A stretch of 64,000 nucleotides of DNA from Corynespora cassiicola (Eukaryota > Ascomycota > Dothideomycetes > Pleosporales > Corynesporascaceae). Where the stretch lies: assembly GCA_022059125.1 (NCBI GenBank), contig JAEUWY010000006.1, positions 2,604,001 through 2,668,000 on the forward strand, written 5' to 3'. Positions 42,507 through 52,235 of this stretch are shown one piece after another. Numbering within the stretch: the stretch's first letter is position 1; each line of letters starts with the position of its first letter. Both the position numbers and the translations under genes were made by a program. Under the pieces are notes generated by a model. That model saw only the letters and a program-made list of their open reading frames with translations. It had not been told where the DNA came from and did no database searches.

Positions 42507-43665
42507 CTATGTAAGAGTTCCAGGCACCCAGAGGAAAGAGCATTCAAAGCTGACAAGTTCGATATAATGTCTCATGCATAGTGCGTCTTCCTTATATGAC
42601 ATGAATTGATGCTGGCAAATAGTAAGCTAAGATGCGAAGGATTAGCAGAAGACATACCGGCTTAGAGATTTTCGATTGTGCTGAACGCTTTTCATTGAAC
42701 AGTTCGTCCAGAAAATCAATCAGCTGCTTGGAACCGCTCCAGTGTTCCGGTTCGGTGAGGCCAAACACCCTGTTTGCAGCTCGCTGCTCTTTCACGAATT
42801 CGACTTTCCTTCTTCCATCTGGAATCAAATGTCCCTCCATGCATTCTAGTAGTACGAACGCAAGATCAATCAGGTCTTTGTTCGAATACAATCCTGGGTC
42901 ATCTGTGGTGGCATGGCTGAAATTTGCTTCGTAGCGTTAGTGCGGTCGCACGCTGTATTAGGCAACTTACTCAGCACTACTCTGAAATCTGGTGTAAAAC
43001 GGATTGACTGTGCGCAAATGCGATGATGCGTGATACCTCGAGTTCCGAGGTGGATTAGAGCACTAAAGATCTGAGAAGTTAGCGAAGCGTGCAGTCGAGT
43101 ATGTAAAACTTACAGAGCGCGCAACATATTGTATTTGTACCTCCTCTAGCTTCAGATGCACGTGCAGTATCTGGGCCAACGTGTATCGGCAGTATTCAAT
43201 AGCAAGACATAAACTATCGCCTTCCCAAAGAGAGTAGACGATAGCTGCAATATTCCGCTGATGTATTTGATCGAGGATCTGTTTTTCGGCCAGTCCCGTT
43301 GTACCATTTACTTTCTTGATCATGACCAGACCACGACTTCGGTGCGCACGCACAACCCATTCCACGCTATCCTGAGCGAACCTTCCAAGCGTTACTGTTT
43401 TTTGGAGGATGTTTTCGTCTGCCACCGACTCCATGGACGTGCTCCTCTTTGGGGGAGTTGGTGCTGATACCTTCGCTGGGGCAGGTGGTGGAGGCATGCT
43501 CAACTGGGGAGACTGCGCTCGAGCCTCGGCTAACCCGAAAGACGATTTGACAGGAACGCATGGTCTATTAATGTCTAGTACCTTCTGTGGTCGTGGTAGG
43601 CGAGCAAATGCGAGCTCCAAAGCATTGTTAGGCGGTGAACTGGTCGAGTTCACGATGTCGGGCAT
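42507..43665 (-). CDS. protein-kinase-like pseudokinase
   Basis: Four minus-strand exons (43114-43665, 42971-43070, 42658-42902, 42507-42590) join in frame to 326 residues; introns 43, 68 and 67 bp, intron 2 with CTAAC branch point. After a Pro-rich N-terminal 90 residues comes a kinase-like fold: a strand with RGLVMIKKVNG (VAIK-like Lys), a helix LAEKQILDQIHQRN (alpha-C Glu possible), a hinge-like LCLAIEYCRYTL, and RGITHHRICAQSIRF at the place of the HRD loop. HRD reads HHR, and no DFG follows (VVLNDPGLY instead), so catalysis is unlikely. The rest (DLIDLAFVLLECMEG) fits the C-lobe. It shares a 232-bp divergent promoter with the gene at 43898. No substrate or partner is known. Confidence 0.68.
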
Positions 43666-43897
43666 GGCAGTAGCTTGCAGTATCGATTGGATGGGGAAAC
43701 ACTAGCTTAAAGCGAAACGTAGTTATGCACATTAAATGCGCAATAAGATCTGCTGGATCGGAATGGGAATCCGCTTACGGAAAACGGAAAACCGAAAACC
43801 AAGAACCAAAACGCAACTAGCCTGTATGTGTCTCCTCAACTACAAAAATACTTTGTTAAATGCCTGCTTGTAGTAACTTTGGTATTGACAACTAAAG
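43666..43897. promoter_or_regulatory. divergent promoter with GAAAAC-type repeat
   Basis: 232 bp between the pseudokinase-like and coiled-coil genes; at 43776-43815 it holds GGAAAACGGAAAACCGAAAA, the same style of repeat as at 40815 and 47100. Confidence 0.5.
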
Positions 43898-44581
43898 ATG
43901 TCTCCCAATTCTCCACCGTTCCGAACTATTCGCCCAGCCAACGAACGGGCCGCTGAGTCGCTTCGCACGCCAGCACCTCAGCCACCCCCAGACGGTTCCG
44001 CTAAGCCGGCTGTTGATACACCTGCTGCAGCACCTGTCAAAGAAGATGCGGCACTTCCGACGCCCTCATCATGGCCGTCTGAGGTGGCACAAAGGACCAG
44101 TACTATGTGGTTGCTGCCCCCTCCGTCAGATCAAGCTTCAGCCATTGCAGCGCTTCTTCGTACCGAGATACAGTCACACAATATGACCCGCGAGATGCTG
44201 CACGGAACTGAGCAGCGGCGACTTGAGGCTGTTCAGCGCTGTAATCAGCTTTCCTCCGACACACAAAGCTGGGCTACAGCGTACAATAGCCTAACATCGG
44301 CTCTTTACAGATGCTCGGAGGAATTTTCGCGCTTGTCAGCGGAGAACACGATGTTGAAGGTGCAGCTACAGGAAGCAACCTTGAACTCGCAGCCCTCATT
44401 CCAACTCGATGCTACAGTGCCCAAAGACAAACAAATCAAGCTACTGAGAAGGAAACTCTCACGCAGCCTCAGTAGCCATAGCGAAAATGGACGTGTTTGT
44501 GAGATGAGAAATAGAGACTCGAGTTCGTGTACAACGGAACAGGAATCAGAATATTCGCCTTGCTCCTTTATGCCAGAGTAA
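43898..44581 (+). CDS. Pro-rich coiled-coil protein, unknown
   Basis: One exon, 227 residues. The N-terminal 75 residues are Pro/Ala-rich (TPAPQPPPDGSAKPAVDTP). Residues ~80-165 are helical with heptad spacing (AIAALLRTEIQSHNMTREML; EEFSRLSAENTMLKVQLQEA), then a basic stretch (LLRRKLSRSLSS) and a Ser/Glu-rich tail. No family recognised; its Pro-rich start resembles that of its divergent neighbour, the pseudokinase-like gene, so a shared role is possible but unproven. Confidence 0.6.
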   Translation: MSPNSPPFRTIRPANERAAESLRTPAPQPPPDGSAKPAVDTPAAAPVKEDAALPTPSSWPSEVAQRTSTMWLLPPPSDQASAIAALLRTEIQSHNMTREMLHGTEQRRLEAVQRCNQLSSDTQSWATAYNSLTSALYRCSEEFSRLSAENTMLKVQLQEATLNSQPSFQLDATVPKDKQIKLLRRKLSRSLSSHSENGRVCEMRNRDSSSCTTEQESEYSPCSFMPE

Positions 44582-44682
44582 TACATAGTTGCTATCTTGT
44601 TGCAAATTTACATTACTTCCCTAAGTTAACTTACATTCCTCCCAACTGCTTGCGACGTGAAAGCGCTGCAAACCAACGCTAG

Positions 44683-46962
44683 TTACACTATTAGTTCAGC
44701 CCATCCAGCACCGTGACTGCTACTCATAATTTTGAGTGCGTGATCAATTCCGTGCTCACCCTTCAAGCGCTCAAACAGCGCCTTAGGTGGTATTTTAGCC
44801 CGAATTGGATGATCGCTCTCGATAGATTGTTGAGGTATTTCTTGACCTGCTATCGGGCTATGCGGGAAAGCCTCTGGCGACTTCCATCGATGCTGAGCTA
44901 CATGGTCCTGTTCAAGTGGTTGTGGGGAAGCTGTTCGCTGTCGACCAATACTTAACTCGGGTCGAAGAATCCTACCGCTTTCTTTCCAGACGTGGAATAT
45001 CTCCTCGGATGCCCGGGCTGCCAAGTAGATTGCTTCATCGGCATCTTTTTGTCCCCATCTTGCTCTCAGCGCTGCCCTTGTTTCCCACCTTTTTTGGATA
45101 TCTATGCCCCTTAGATCGAGATCCCATCCAATTAAGACGTAGTCCTGCCCCCACCGACGACCCTCTTGAAAGTTCTCTGGGTTGACAGCCTCAATTGGAT
45201 CTTCCCATCCTTCGCTCGCAAAAGCAACCCCATAGATACCATAAATAAAGTGCTTCCCATACTGCAGCTTCTCTGAGATCAGATCACGCTTGTCACCAAA
45301 ACGATTACGACCTGCGGTAACTTTTAAAGCCTCGTTAGGGTCGTCTTCTCCATGCTTGTTAATCCAGTCCATTGTTGGGTGGCGTTCTTTTCTCCAGATT
45401 GGAGCATCGTTGGGCCCATATTGATTGATGTAGAATCTCCCACGAAGATCGCCCCAGCCCACCGTCTTCTGGGGTATTCCTGGGTAGAGACTTGCATGCA
45501 TAGACTTTTTCAGCAGAGGCACGCCATCCACAGCAGAAGCTTGCCTCTCAGTAATTCCGAGTACTTCATCGCGGAGTCTGTCTTTTTCGACCGCGCCAAT
45601 ATGGCTTTCGAATCCAGGAAATATAGGGATATGTAAAAGGGAGCATTTATACAGGAAGTTTTCCAACTTGATCAAAAGATCCTCCACAGGGACTCTGTGA
45701 TCACTTTGCCTAATGCCTAGCTGACGATTGAGTTTTTCCATGTTGCTGTTGGTTGTCTTGTAAGCGTCCGCGCACGAATTCAAAGTCGTCTCGGAAGTCA
45801 TGTTCTGCTTCAGGAAGGTACCGATCATGCGAAATGAGTCGTTATCGAATAAATCAAGCTGCTCACTCCAGATATCCAAGTAGGCGTCTTCCAATTTTGT
45901 CGTGAGCTTTTTCACTTGATCGTTGCCAGAATTTCGGAGACATTTGAGTAGCCTTCTGTGCGTTTCTGTACTAATGACCAACTTCAGGTCAAGGCCGTAC
46001 TTGCGAAGTATATTAGTGAATTGAATCGCGGACTTGGCCAGGCTAAGGCTCTTTGTATCATCGTCCAAGTCTAGTTCGCATGCTCTCGTGGCGTTCCTCA
46101 TCGCATTGATAGCGGCGATCAATTCGGTGGGAGGCACACAGAATTCTCTATACTGAGGGCGTAGTTGGCTGTTTAGCGCATTGAAGTTGCTCATGTCGCT
46201 TCTCGACTCTTCGTTTTCCCACCAGTTCCAGATCATGGGCTGCATCTTTTGGAGCGTATCCCGCACGGGCCTAGGGACGGTTTTTCGTTCGATAATTTCG
46301 GTTTCCAACGCTTTTATTTCCGCATGTCTATATTCTGTCTCTTCCCTTTCTTCTTTTGTTTGTGTCATCCCTTGCATTGCATCGGGATCGGTTTCGGCAT
46401 TCCTCCACTCTGTCCATTCAGCATCGTCCATACAAAGCTTTCGTTCGTGCCAAAAGATTGCAACGTCTTGGTGCTTTTCTACAGCCCTTGCAAATTCTTC
46501 TTCGATAAATGGTATGACGTCCCTTTTTTGAGTTGTTCTGGGAACCTCTATGGAATATAGGGCCATAGCCTTTGCACACTTGGCGACACGTTTTCTCCCA
46601 ACGCTGTCAGTGGGCACCTCACCAAACCAGGTACGGATCCATTCAGAATGCTTTGCCAGATCGTTTCTCTGTTCATCCTCAATTATGGGAATCAACTTTT
46701 CACGCCAGTCAGTTGGCGGATCGTCAAGGCTTAGGATGTCGTCCACAGTTTTGTTTCGCTTCAACTCATCCCACTGCTCATTGCTGTGATTATTCTTCTT
46801 GAAGGCGTCTACAATAAGATGTCCGTAGAGATTTTCTCCTCCATCTAGACCGATCTTTTTGAATTCACTGGAGACTTGATCAGTGATAGGATCCGTCATT
46901 GTGACAGAATTACGGCTATCTGGCTGCGCCATCTCTTGGGAGACAATATCTTCTTGTGACAT
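44683..46962 (-). CDS. large acidic/helical protein, unknown (759 residues)
   Basis: A single long exon. It starts MSQEDIVSQEMAQPDS and is highly charged and helix-rich throughout (EEREETEYRHAEIKALETEI; SESTL-type leucine-rich helices in the middle), with several WNWW/GWGDLRGRFYINQYG patches. No TM segment, signal peptide or known catalytic motif was recognised. The tail has ALFERLKGEHGIDHALKIM. The length of the frame and steady codon use make it a confident gene of unknown role. Tail-to-tail with the gene at 43898; divergent from the cupredoxin-like gene at 47228. Confidence 0.75.
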   Translation of the reverse strand: MSQEDIVSQEMAQPDSRNSVTMTDPITDQVSSEFKKIGLDGGENLYGHLIVDAFKKNNHSNEQWDELKRNKTVDDILSLDDPPTDWREKLIPIIEDEQRNDLAKHSEWIRTWFGEVPTDSVGRKRVAKCAKAMALYSIEVPRTTQKRDVIPFIEEEFARAVEKHQDVAIFWHERKLCMDDAEWTEWRNAETDPDAMQGMTQTKEEREETEYRHAEIKALETEIIERKTVPRPVRDTLQKMQPMIWNWWENEESRSDMSNFNALNSQLRPQYREFCVPPTELIAAINAMRNATRACELDLDDDTKSLSLAKSAIQFTNILRKYGLDLKLVISTETHRRLLKCLRNSGNDQVKKLTTKLEDAYLDIWSEQLDLFDNDSFRMIGTFLKQNMTSETTLNSCADAYKTTNSNMEKLNRQLGIRQSDHRVPVEDLLIKLENFLYKCSLLHIPIFPGFESHIGAVEKDRLRDEVLGITERQASAVDGVPLLKKSMHASLYPGIPQKTVGWGDLRGRFYINQYGPNDAPIWRKERHPTMDWINKHGEDDPNEALKVTAGRNRFGDKRDLISEKLQYGKHFIYGIYGVAFASEGWEDPIEAVNPENFQEGRRWGQDYVLIGWDLDLRGIDIQKRWETRAALRARWGQKDADEAIYLAARASEEIFHVWKESGRILRPELSIGRQRTASPQPLEQDHVAQHRWKSPEAFPHSPIAGQEIPQQSIESDHPIRAKIPPKALFERLKGEHGIDHALKIMSSSHGAGWAELIV

Positions 46963-47035
46963 GTTGGTTCTGGACGAATTTGATAACTTTTTGATATCGT
47001 TTCTGCTTACTGATTGATCCCCCCTGGTTGAATAA

Positions 47036-47070
<35 letters not shown>

Positions 47071-47227
47071 TCGTGTGAGCCACTTCTAACAATGTGAATG
47101 GAGTTGAAAATCGGAAATCGTTTTTGTAAGTGAAAATCGGAAAACAAAAAATGGCAATCCATTTTCATCAGATCGTATAGACTCTTACATAAGTACCAAA
47201 GGTTCGCATTGACTCAAAGCTGCAGCC
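46963..47227. promoter_or_regulatory. divergent promoter with (AT)n and GAAAAT-type repeat
   Basis: Holds an AT dinucleotide run at 47038-47066 and, at 47100-47155, GAAAATCGGAAATCG and GTGAAAATCGGAAAACAAA, again the purine repeat seen in neighbouring divergent promoters. Confidence 0.6.
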
Positions 47228-47938
47228 ATGCATTTCATTCAATCCGCGGTCACTTCTCTGGCAGCTACAGGCCTTCTGTGGAATCACGATAAACTAGGAT
47301 GGAACGCTTCCGCAAATGCCTCTTTTCTCCAGCCCACGATGCTTCCGAATTCCACACAGGAATCCCAGCAGATAGTGGAAATTCTTGTCGGCGCTGCTGG
47401 AAAGTTGGCATTCAATCCTGACTTTGTGAGCGTCACACCAGGGACCATCCTTCGATTCAATTTCCTTGCCAAAAACCATACTCTAACTCAAAGCTCATTC
47501 CATCACCCATGTTCAAATAGCTCACAGTTTGACACTGGCTTCAACCAATTCAATCCGTATAATGTTAGTGGGAAGTTCTTAGTAGACTACGAAGTCATTT
47601 CAGAGCAACCTAAATGGTTCTACTGCGCACAAAATTTGCCGATATCCCACTGCGAAGCTGGGATGGTCTTCAGCTTGAACCCTGTCACCGAGAATGCAAA
47701 GGAACCCGAGGTCTACAATATAACCACATCTAGCGTTGCCCATGACTTCTGTCACAACACCATGCGTCCTTTCTCGACGAATAGTCCGAACCAGGGCTCT
47801 AGTTCGCGAACTTTTCTGGGCCCGAACACAACGTCGATTTCACCAACTATCGCGAACGGCGGTCGCAGGCTGGGCTACCAATGTTTAGAAATTTTGGGAA
47901 GCATTTTTTTTACAATGATCAGCACTAGTAGGCGTTAA
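47228..47938 (+). CDS. extracellular cupredoxin-like protein, probably membrane or GPI anchored
   Basis: One exon, 236 residues. The start is followed by a weak signal-like segment, then a cupredoxin domain (about residues 45-150) of the fungal extracellular type: VEILVGAAGKLAFNPDFVSV, PGTILRFNF, KNHTLTQSSFHHPC, FDTGFN, KWFYCAQ, SHCEAGMVFSLNP. The His of NHT, Cys of FYC, His of SHC and Met of GMV match the four ligands of a type 1 copper site. The end is Ser/Thr-rich and closes with a hydrophobic helix (LEILGSIFFTMIST), fitting anchorage. Many N-x-[ST] sites. Such proteins sit at the cell surface; function is unknown. Confidence 0.82.
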   Translation: MHFIQSAVTSLAATGLLWNHDKLGWNASANASFLQPTMLPNSTQESQQIVEILVGAAGKLAFNPDFVSVTPGTILRFNFLAKNHTLTQSSFHHPCSNSSQFDTGFNQFNPYNVSGKFLVDYEVISEQPKWFYCAQNLPISHCEAGMVFSLNPVTENAKEPEVYNITTSSVAHDFCHNTMRPFSTNSPNQGSSSRTFLGPNTTSISPTIANGGRRLGYQCLEILGSIFFTMISTSRR

Positions 47939-48511
47939 CAGTTCGGACTGGTTTTTGGCTTTTCGTTTTTGGTTTCTGATTTTCGTCGGTTTTGGTTTTT
48001 GTTTTTTGGTTTTTGGTTTTTGGTTTTCGATTTTCAGCGCGACCATGGCTTGGTGCGCAGTGCGCTTGTTGTAAGCGCAACCATCATCACACCATCAGTG
48101 TACCGTATCATTCAATCAAATTGGTTCTACATAGCTTAAAGGTCCAATTCATCCTCATATTGGTCAGTATTAAAACTAAACATCGCCGGGATGAGCCTCA
48201 TGAACCCGAGTATTTGGTGGATGAGAACAACACGCATGACGCTGCGCGAGCTTTGCCAAGACTTCAGCGGCCCAGCGCTCCTCTCGCAAGTACTGGGGCT
48301 GAGGCGCGATGACACCAATGGTGTCTAAACATAACTAAGTTAACTAACGTTACATTGTGATATGGAAATCAAGCTATGATTATTTCGAGGACCTATCCTG
48401 GTGCACATGTTTGAATCATGAATTCTTGGTGGACTCACTAAAAATGCCTGGTCATTCACTTGCAGGTACAGCTCAGACAATCGGGTTGAGATTCAATATC
48501 TAAATGACTAT
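47939..48511. other. intergenic with low-complexity tract
   Basis: At 47948-48035 lies a GGTTTTTGGTTTTTGG-type tract, the complement of the GAAAAC-style repeat. The short frame 47992-48312 is largely that repeat. No gene supported. Confidence 0.5.
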
Positions 48512-48988
48512 CTATGCCCATAGAAACAATTTTGTTCTCCTTGCTTTGCGTGCTTTCTTGTCCTCCCTCGTAGTGATTCGTATCTCAGATCGGAAGCCAG
48601 GTACGTGGTAGTACCGGCTAGGGCCTCGAGAAGGGCGTGTTTCTAGCTCCTTAGAGGGCTCTCGAATGATGTATTTAATTTGATGAGTATTGGGACTTTC
48701 ATTTGGTAATGGCGGGAGTGGAGCACGCGGTGGGAGTGAAGGGACCGAGAGCCTGACTCGTAGCTCATTGCGGCCTTTGACTGGAGCCGTATCCAGGTGG
48801 AACTTTGAGAGGAGGAGAGAGATTTCGTCCATATTCTCCAAAAGGACGTTTCCAGCGGCCTTCACACGAAGGTTTTCTTCTTGCTCGGAATGCCTGGCAA
48901 TTTTCCGAAGCACAAAATAATTTGGTATGGAGAAAGTAACGTAATCGTCTTGTGGACTGCTATCGGCAAGGACTTGGGGATAAGACAT
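48512..48988 (-). CDS. small basic protein, unknown (158 residues)
   Basis: One exon. MSYPQVLADSSPQDDYVTFS leads into a helical part (YFVLRKIARHSEQEENLRV), a Pro-rich middle (VPSLPPRAPLPPLPNESPN) and a basic tail (REDKKARKARRTKLFLWA). Nothing recognised. Divergent from the secreted-protein gene at 49182; the intervening 193 bp contains the GAAAAC-type repeat (49065-49120). Confidence 0.5.
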   Translation of the reverse strand: MSYPQVLADSSPQDDYVTFSIPNYFVLRKIARHSEQEENLRVKAAGNVLLENMDEISLLLSKFHLDTAPVKGRNELRVRLSVPSLPPRAPLPPLPNESPNTHQIKYIIREPSKELETRPSRGPSRYYHVPGFRSEIRITTREDKKARKARRTKLFLWA

Positions 48989-49064
48989 GTTGTGTAGTTT
49001 GCATGCATATTGGTCCTCTTATTTGAACCATTTCGAACTCAGCTCCTAATATCAATTTCCACTT

Positions 49065-49120
49065 CTGGAAAACGGTGGGCCCGATTTCGAAAACCGTTTT
49101 GCGAAAAACGATTTTGACAT
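49065..49120. repeat. GAAAAC-type repeat in a divergent promoter
   Basis: GGAAAACGGTGGGCCCGATTTCG and CGAAAACCGTTTTGCGAAAA elements, partly palindromic, between the starts at 48988 (minus) and 49182 (plus). Confidence 0.6.
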
Positions 49121-49181
49121 TTGCGCACGAATGGAACATAAAACGTCACAAGTCCGCTCGCGACGGAAAATACCATCCACT

Positions 49182-49786
49182 ATGACTTTCATAACGCTAC
49201 TCGGTTTAATTTTCCCAGCCCTAGCTGTCTCACAGCCTCGCTTGCCATTCGACTGGTCTCTCCCGTGCTTGATCAGCCCAATGGCTCAAGCGCGGGTTGG
49301 AGATACACTCGAGTTTCAGTACGTGCTAGATAATGCCAGTTTAGGTAGGCTGACTCTAAAATAGGCTCTTCAATTCTCTCAATTCTACATGTAAAGCCAC
49401 ATGGAATTTCGCCGATCCAATCCTCCTCCCACTTTCCTTTACAGTCCAACCTCGAAACTGTGCGGGGGATCAGACCGCATCACTTAGGATTCCTTATAAC
49501 TTCCCAAATGGCACGGTTGCTATGCAATGGTCAGTCTTTTCCGACAAGCTCTAGTCCTGCTAGCCCTGCTAACTCTACTTGTAGGCAATGCAGTGGAACT
49601 CATATAACTTCTTGTGTTCTTTTAAACCTCACAGGAGGTATCGGGAATAACAGAGAGTTTCTCGATGAGTGGCACAGCTTGGTTCCACAAGTGAATTGTC
49701 GGAATAGCCTTGATATCTTCCAGGCTCCAGTTGGTGCACTTCCTGCTCCTACCAACCTTTCAATCCCCAGTGTGATATGTAATTGA
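49182..49786 (+). CDS. small secreted protein, 165 residues
   Basis: Exons 49182-49344, 49397-49529 and 49585-49786 join in frame; the second intron has a GCTAAC branch point. I chose the ATG at 49182 over the upstream 49131 because it begins MTFITLLGLIFPALAVS, a signal peptide. The mature part has four to six Cys (LPCLIS, PRNCAGDQTASLRI, QWQCSGTHITSCVL, VNCRN, VICN) and N-glycosylation sites, with strands typical of a compact extracellular beta-fold. Fungal secreted proteins of this general pattern are common; no named family is assigned. Confidence 0.7.
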
Positions 49787-50389
49787 TTTGCCGCGAAGAG
49801 AGGTAAAGAGCAAGGCGTTGTGGGACGTGGCGGCGTTAGTGATAGTGCCCTAGTGGATGGGGCTCGGCGAGCGAATGGCATTCGGCGTCGGTGGTGATTT
49901 CTTGACACGGATTCTTTCATCCGGCTTACTTGTTTCATCAATCTTTTCTCAATCTTTTCTCAGTCTTCTGCCATGAGTGCCGTGAGGCTGCCGTGATGCG
50001 AGCAGACGATCGAGAGTATCAGCGGTGGCGGCGGTGGCGATGGAATGGGAGGGCAAAGGAGGGCAGATCGCAAGTCGTTCGACGAGGGGGGCTTCCTGAC
50101 CCAGGCTTGACAGGTGAGAGTGTGGCGAGAATCGAATTTGGCGTAAGACCTTTTGAAGGTCACTGCGCTGCTATGTGCGCAAGGGTTTGCTGCACGGATT
50201 ACGCACCGGAAACCTTGAGCGGGCTGAAATGGAGATAGTGATTAAGTTAGTTAACTAGTTAACTCGTTACATATCCTCATTTCGAGCGGGCTGAAGGTGC
50301 GTCCGAGGAGGGGATTGCCTCCTGACCAAAGGCATAATTGCATGCTAGAGACGTTACATGTTCTCAGATGATCATAAGCAACGCTATTA
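49787..50389. other. intergenic, no gene
   Basis: GC-rich stretch (49800-50110) with frames on both strands that show no structure or splice logic. Left flank of the TIR element. Confidence 0.4.
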
Positions 50390-51170
50390 AGGTCTATCCC
50401 TGAGTCGTGAGACGCACGGTGTCATGAGACAAAATAGAGGTACTTTGAGTTTAACAGATAATATTTCCCTTCGCGCATCCGGAATTTGCTGTATTTCTGA
50501 CGGAACAACTTCTTTGGCTTCTTAAGATACTCTCTGCTCCTTTTGGTCTGACGAGAACTACTTTTGAATGCTTTTATACCCAAAGCAAGCGGAACCTCCT
50601 TTTGTCGCGAAATCATGCCATGCCAGCATACTACTACGTCAGGGCCTCAGCGTTTTAATCAAACACATAAATAGTCGCATTTGACCTTTAAAAGCCGGCA
50701 TTTATGTTCCAGAATTATTCTCAGCCCAATGGCTGGCGTGGCGGGCTCATTTGTGCGATCTCGGTACCCTGGTCGGTACTTGCGATCCAAGCAGATTCCC
50801 AGATTTGGCTAGTAACCAATGAATTTCAAGAATCAATCAGCCCGCGGCGAAACTCTGGGATTAGATCCGCACGCGATTGTTCTGAGATCTAACGATCGGA
50901 GAATTTAGTTCCATGATCCAGCTTTCTATTCAGACCTCCGAAACTGAGAAGGATGGTATCTGTCGAGGGGGAACAGGGGGTGTCCGCCAAGATAGAGATT
51001 GACGTCACAAATAGGACCCCAAGGAAAAAGGTGCAGTTCTAGAGTTAAGAACCGATAGAATCGTCGCATATTGAATTAGTCCCTATACACTGGGAAAGGA
51101 AGGAGTTACGATGCTTTTTCTACAAAACTGTCTCATCACACCGTGCGTCTCACGACTCAGGGATAGACCT
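50390..51170. mobile_element. 781-bp element with ~50-bp TIRs and TA duplication
   Basis: Begins AGGTCTATCCCTGAGTCGTG and ends with its inverse; the match continues through GAGACGCACGGTGT and ATGAGACA. TA flanks both ends (50388-50389, 51171-51172). The inside has no transposase; the minus frame 50422-50616 (basic, 64 codons) is unlikely to be one. A non-autonomous element, probably moved by a Tc1/mariner-type transposase. A fragment of the family lies at 39610-39750. Confidence 0.9.
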
Positions 51171-51172
51171 TA

Positions 51173-51995
51173 GTTAGAGACTTTTCGCAGATGATGCTGT
51201 TTGATGTCGTGAGGCGATCGGCCGGGAAAACATCGGCACCTCGAATCCCTGGAAGCTGGTCGGGGAAAGATCAGTGTCGAATGCGCCGAAGATTCCCCAC
51301 GACACACAGTGAGCGCTTATATTGTTGGTCACAATCCGCTTCATGTCCATTTGGCATATGGCTCTTACTCACATTCGACGCCTATCAATCGCATTTGCAA
51401 TGCCTTCGCAGTTATGTAACGTCCCTCCCACGTGCCGAGAAACCCCCCGTGTCGAGAATTTCGACCGGTACTTGGACTTCGAGATCCTCCAAACTCATGC
51501 GCACACCAGTATAAATAGCGGTTCTATGCAAACTGTACTCTTTTGCTTCTGCTGAACCTACAGAGCCCTTTATATCCAAAAATTACACCGAAGGCTGCAT
51601 TGCGCGAGGATATTTAGAAGGATGAGAATGCGTAGCACGAACCACCTCTAGCGTGCTGTTAGCTTCGTGGTTCGTAATCGGCATAGCGCTTTGCACAGGT
51701 CATGCGCTTTTCGTAGCTTACCTAACATTGGTGGGGCATTGCCATTGCTGCAGAGCCTTTGCAGCCTAAGCTCCCCTTATAATCTTTTAGTTGGGCACCA
51801 CCACCTACGATGCGCCTTTCGACCTCGAAACCCCCCCATTTCAGGTGCGTACATGCGACTGAATGTTTTGTTCACGGCGGTTGATATATTACCAGGCCAT
51901 TGAAGCGCTCAGTGACACAATCTGAGTCTACTACAAAATCAAGCATCCGAATCTAACCTCGAACGCACGAAACTTCGATCCGGCCAGGCACCCTG
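51173..51995. other. intergenic, no supportable gene
   Basis: Short frames on the plus strand at 51191-51514 and 51667-51903 lack domain features, signal peptides or splice logic. Nothing else seen. Confidence 0.4.
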
Positions 51996-52235
51996 ATGCC
52001 CGAAAGCCATGCCGAACATACAGAGAAGGAAGATTACGAGTTCATTAGCTATCACACCTTCCAGCCAGTTGGTTACGTTAGGGTCATGCACTGGAAAGCT
52101 GGATCTGGCCGTATCGCAACGGGGACATACAACGAAAACACAAGTGCCAACAACACCGAAGGGAAGGAGCTTCCCGCTGGGCAGAGAGTAGTCGTGTTAA
52201 ACACGGACTTCAAACTAGTTCGACGATCGGGTTAG
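51996..52235 (+). CDS. possible small protein, unknown (79 residues)
   Basis: One short frame with MPESHAEHTEKEDYEF, then HTFQPVGYVRVMHWKAGSG and LPAGQRVVVLNTDFKLV, which reads like a compact beta-rich protein. It overlaps the tail of the minus-strand gene at 52232 by 4 bp, tail to tail. Without homology or splicing support it stays doubtful. Confidence 0.4.
   Translation: MPESHAEHTEKEDYEFISYHTFQPVGYVRVMHWKAGSGRIATGTYNENTSANNTEGKELPAGQRVVVLNTDFKLVRRSG

Noticed and set aside
47038..47066. AT dinucleotide run as a replication origin
   Set aside because: A simple microsatellite; no further evidence for origin function.
50422..50616. Minus-strand basic 64-codon frame inside the TIR element as a transposase
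   Set aside because: Too short and without any DDE motif.
51667..51903. 78-codon plus frame
   Set aside because: No structural sign or splice continuity; likely chance.
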